In this document: one piece after another, positions 6,577-7,359 of the stretch
Position numbering within the stretch: the first letter of the stretch is position 1
How the letters are laid out: every line of letters begins with the position of its first letter
NCBI GenBank assembly: GCA_016208345.1
Contig: JACQYG010000018.1
Location: 1 to 7,359 of the forward strand
Source: Chloroflexota bacterium
GTDB taxonomy: Bacteria; Chloroflexota; DTOL01; JACQYG01
Direction: 5' to 3'
DNA: 7,359 nt
Notes under the pieces: model-generated
Seen by the model: only the letters and a program-made list of their open reading frames with translations
What the model was told of the DNA's origin: nothing
Database searches by the model: none
Made by a program: the position numbers and the translations under genes

Positions 6577-6996
6577 GTGGAAGCAGAAGTGGTCACGGTG
6601 CCCCGGACACAAAGTGGCATCGACGGCGAAGTGGTGCCCTACCAGCAGGACATCAACCAGTTACAATCGGCCAAGGGCGCTATTCGCGCTGGCACTCATG
6701 TCTTGCTGAGGCAGGCGGGGATCGAAGCGGGACAGGTGGAACAGGTGATAATCGCCGGTGCCTTCGGCAGCTACATTGATGTCCTGAGCGCGGTGTGCCG
6801 GGGCCTGCTCCCGGCCTTGCCTTTGGAGCGTTTCCGCCAAGTTGGCAATGCCGCCGGGACCGGTGCCCGGATGGCGTTGGTTTCCCGGCGAGTGCGCCGG
6901 CTGGCCATAGCCATAGCCCGTCGGGTGCGCTATGTGGGGCCCATGACCGCTCCGGGGTTTGCCAACGGCTGCGCCCAGGCCCTATACCTTCCTTGA
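6577..6996 (+). CDS. C-terminal remnant of a RACo-like ASKHA/DUF4445 protein, likely pseudogene
   Basis: This 139-residue reading frame matches only the end of the RACo-type family (reductive activator of corrinoid proteins: N-terminal 2Fe-2S ferredoxin domain followed by an ASKHA ATPase domain, usually about 550-650 residues). Recognisable blocks are VPYQQDINQLQSAKGAIRAG (residues 20-39), the ATPase-like IIAGAFGSYID (58-68), the GLLPALP turn, GNAAGTGARMAL (90-101) and a terminal ALYLP. Family-like sequence begins near base 6580, only about 35 bp after the tpiA stop. The iron-sulphur domain and the first lobe of the ATPase fold are missing, so activity is not expected. The in-frame region is open from 6496, but that upstream part overlaps tpiA and is unlike the family. 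GTG 6577 has no good ribosome site. Most likely a 5'-deleted pseudogene, or a misjoined contig. Intact relatives serve methyl-transfer or Wood-Ljungdahl corrinoid proteins in anaerobes. Confidence 0.72.
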   Translation: MEAEVVTVPRTQSGIDGEVVPYQQDINQLQSAKGAIRAGTHVLLRQAGIEAGQVEQVIIAGAFGSYIDVLSAVCRGLLPALPLERFRQVGNAAGTGARMALVSRRVRRLAIAIARRVRYVGPMTAPGFANGCAQALYLP

Positions 6997-7016
6997 TACC
7001 TCCGGCGGCCGGCGAC

Positions 7017-7359
7017 CTAGACGTGATGTCCTCGAAGGCCTACAGCCTCCAGGGGTACGATCGCTCCCTCTTGAATCGTGAAGACGCTGGTCTTGGCCAG
7101 AAAATCTTCGGGGAAATGGCTGGTATCCGTGGCGGTGATGAGCACCTGATGGCCGCTGTCCAAGGCCTCCCGGAGCCAGTGCCGCCGAGGCTCGTCCAGT
7201 TCCGAGAGCACATCGTCTAGCAGCAGAAGCGGCTTTCCCCGGGCGACATCCTCCATCAAGCGTAGCTGGGCCAGTCTCAGTGAGAGCGCTACGGTGCGCT
7301 GCTGGCCCCGGGAGCCATAGACGTTCATGTCCACGCCGTTGACCCGGAAGGTCAGGTCG
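7017..7359 (-). CDS. recF: DNA replication/repair protein RecF, C-terminal part
   Basis: The minus strand encodes the C-terminal 114 or so residues of RecF, an SMC-like ATPase that binds gapped DNA and, with RecO and RecR, helps load RecA. The frame is open through base 7358, so the start lies outside the window; the GTG at 7334 is internal. Before it, DLTFRVNG is typical RecF sequence. Key blocks are SRGQQRTVALSLRLAQL, which carries the ABC-type signature, the Walker B LLLLDDVLSELD with the acidic pair, and QVLITATD. Full-length RecF is about 360-390 residues, so roughly two-thirds of the gene is outside. Its stop TAG (7019-7017) is 20 bp from the stop of the converging RACo-like remnant. 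The 20-bp gap contains only a small CCGGC/GCCGG palindrome and no clear terminator. The gene is intact as far as seen. Confidence 0.93.
   Translation of the reverse strand, partial: DLTFRVNGVDMNVYGSRGQQRTVALSLRLAQLRLMEDVARGKPLLLLDDVLSELDEPRRHWLREALDSGHQVLITATDTSHFPEDFLAKTSVFTIQEGAIVPLEAVGLRGHHV

Noticed and set aside
6795..7220. Plus-strand open frame spanning the RACo remnant and recF
   Set aside because: It covers the RACo-like end in another frame and is antisense to recF; no family resemblance.
1..7359. tRNA, rRNA, riboswitch or insertion sequence
   Set aside because: No recognisable conserved cores, transposase motifs or terminal inverted repeats were seen on either strand.

Overview
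The window looks like a piece of a GC-rich bacterial chromosome (roughly 60% GC by eye), with compact same-strand genes and frequent GTG/TTG starts. The gene families fit an anaerobic, possibly Chloroflexota-like bacterium, mainly because of a RACo-type ASKHA/DUF4445 remnant and heptameric intergenic repeats. That assignment is inference from gene content and style only; nothing here fixes the taxon.

Layout. (1) Positions 1-4346, + strand: the end of a surface-polysaccharide cluster. It holds three GT-B fold, GT4-type glycosyltransferases (the first cut by the window edge) and a polyprenyl-phosphate sugar-1-phosphate transferase of the WbaP/WcaJ type, split by an internal deletion plus frameshift. 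The genes overlap by a few bases except at 1851-1955, where an extended -10 promoter sits before the third glycosyltransferase. (2) Positions 4347-4439: a short intergenic stretch dominated by an inverted array of 7-base units. (3) Positions 4440-6542: intact pgk and tpiA (lower glycolysis), separated by 132 bp containing two perfect hairpins. (4) Positions 6543-6996: only the C-terminal part of a RACo-like ASKHA (DUF4445) protein. (5) Positions 7017-7359, minus strand: the C-terminal end of recF, convergent with the preceding gene.

How the genes work together. The phosphotransferase would load the first sugar phosphate onto undecaprenyl phosphate, and the GT4 enzymes would add further sugars from nucleotide or lipid-linked donors to build a repeat unit for exopolysaccharide, capsule or O-antigen. 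Pgk and TpiA are housekeeping glycolytic enzymes that share the strand but probably not the function.

I do not see a novel multi-gene system. The points most worth a second look are the two damaged genes (phosphotransferase and RACo-like) within about 4 kb, which could be real gene decay or assembly errors, and the heptad inverted-repeat element before pgk.
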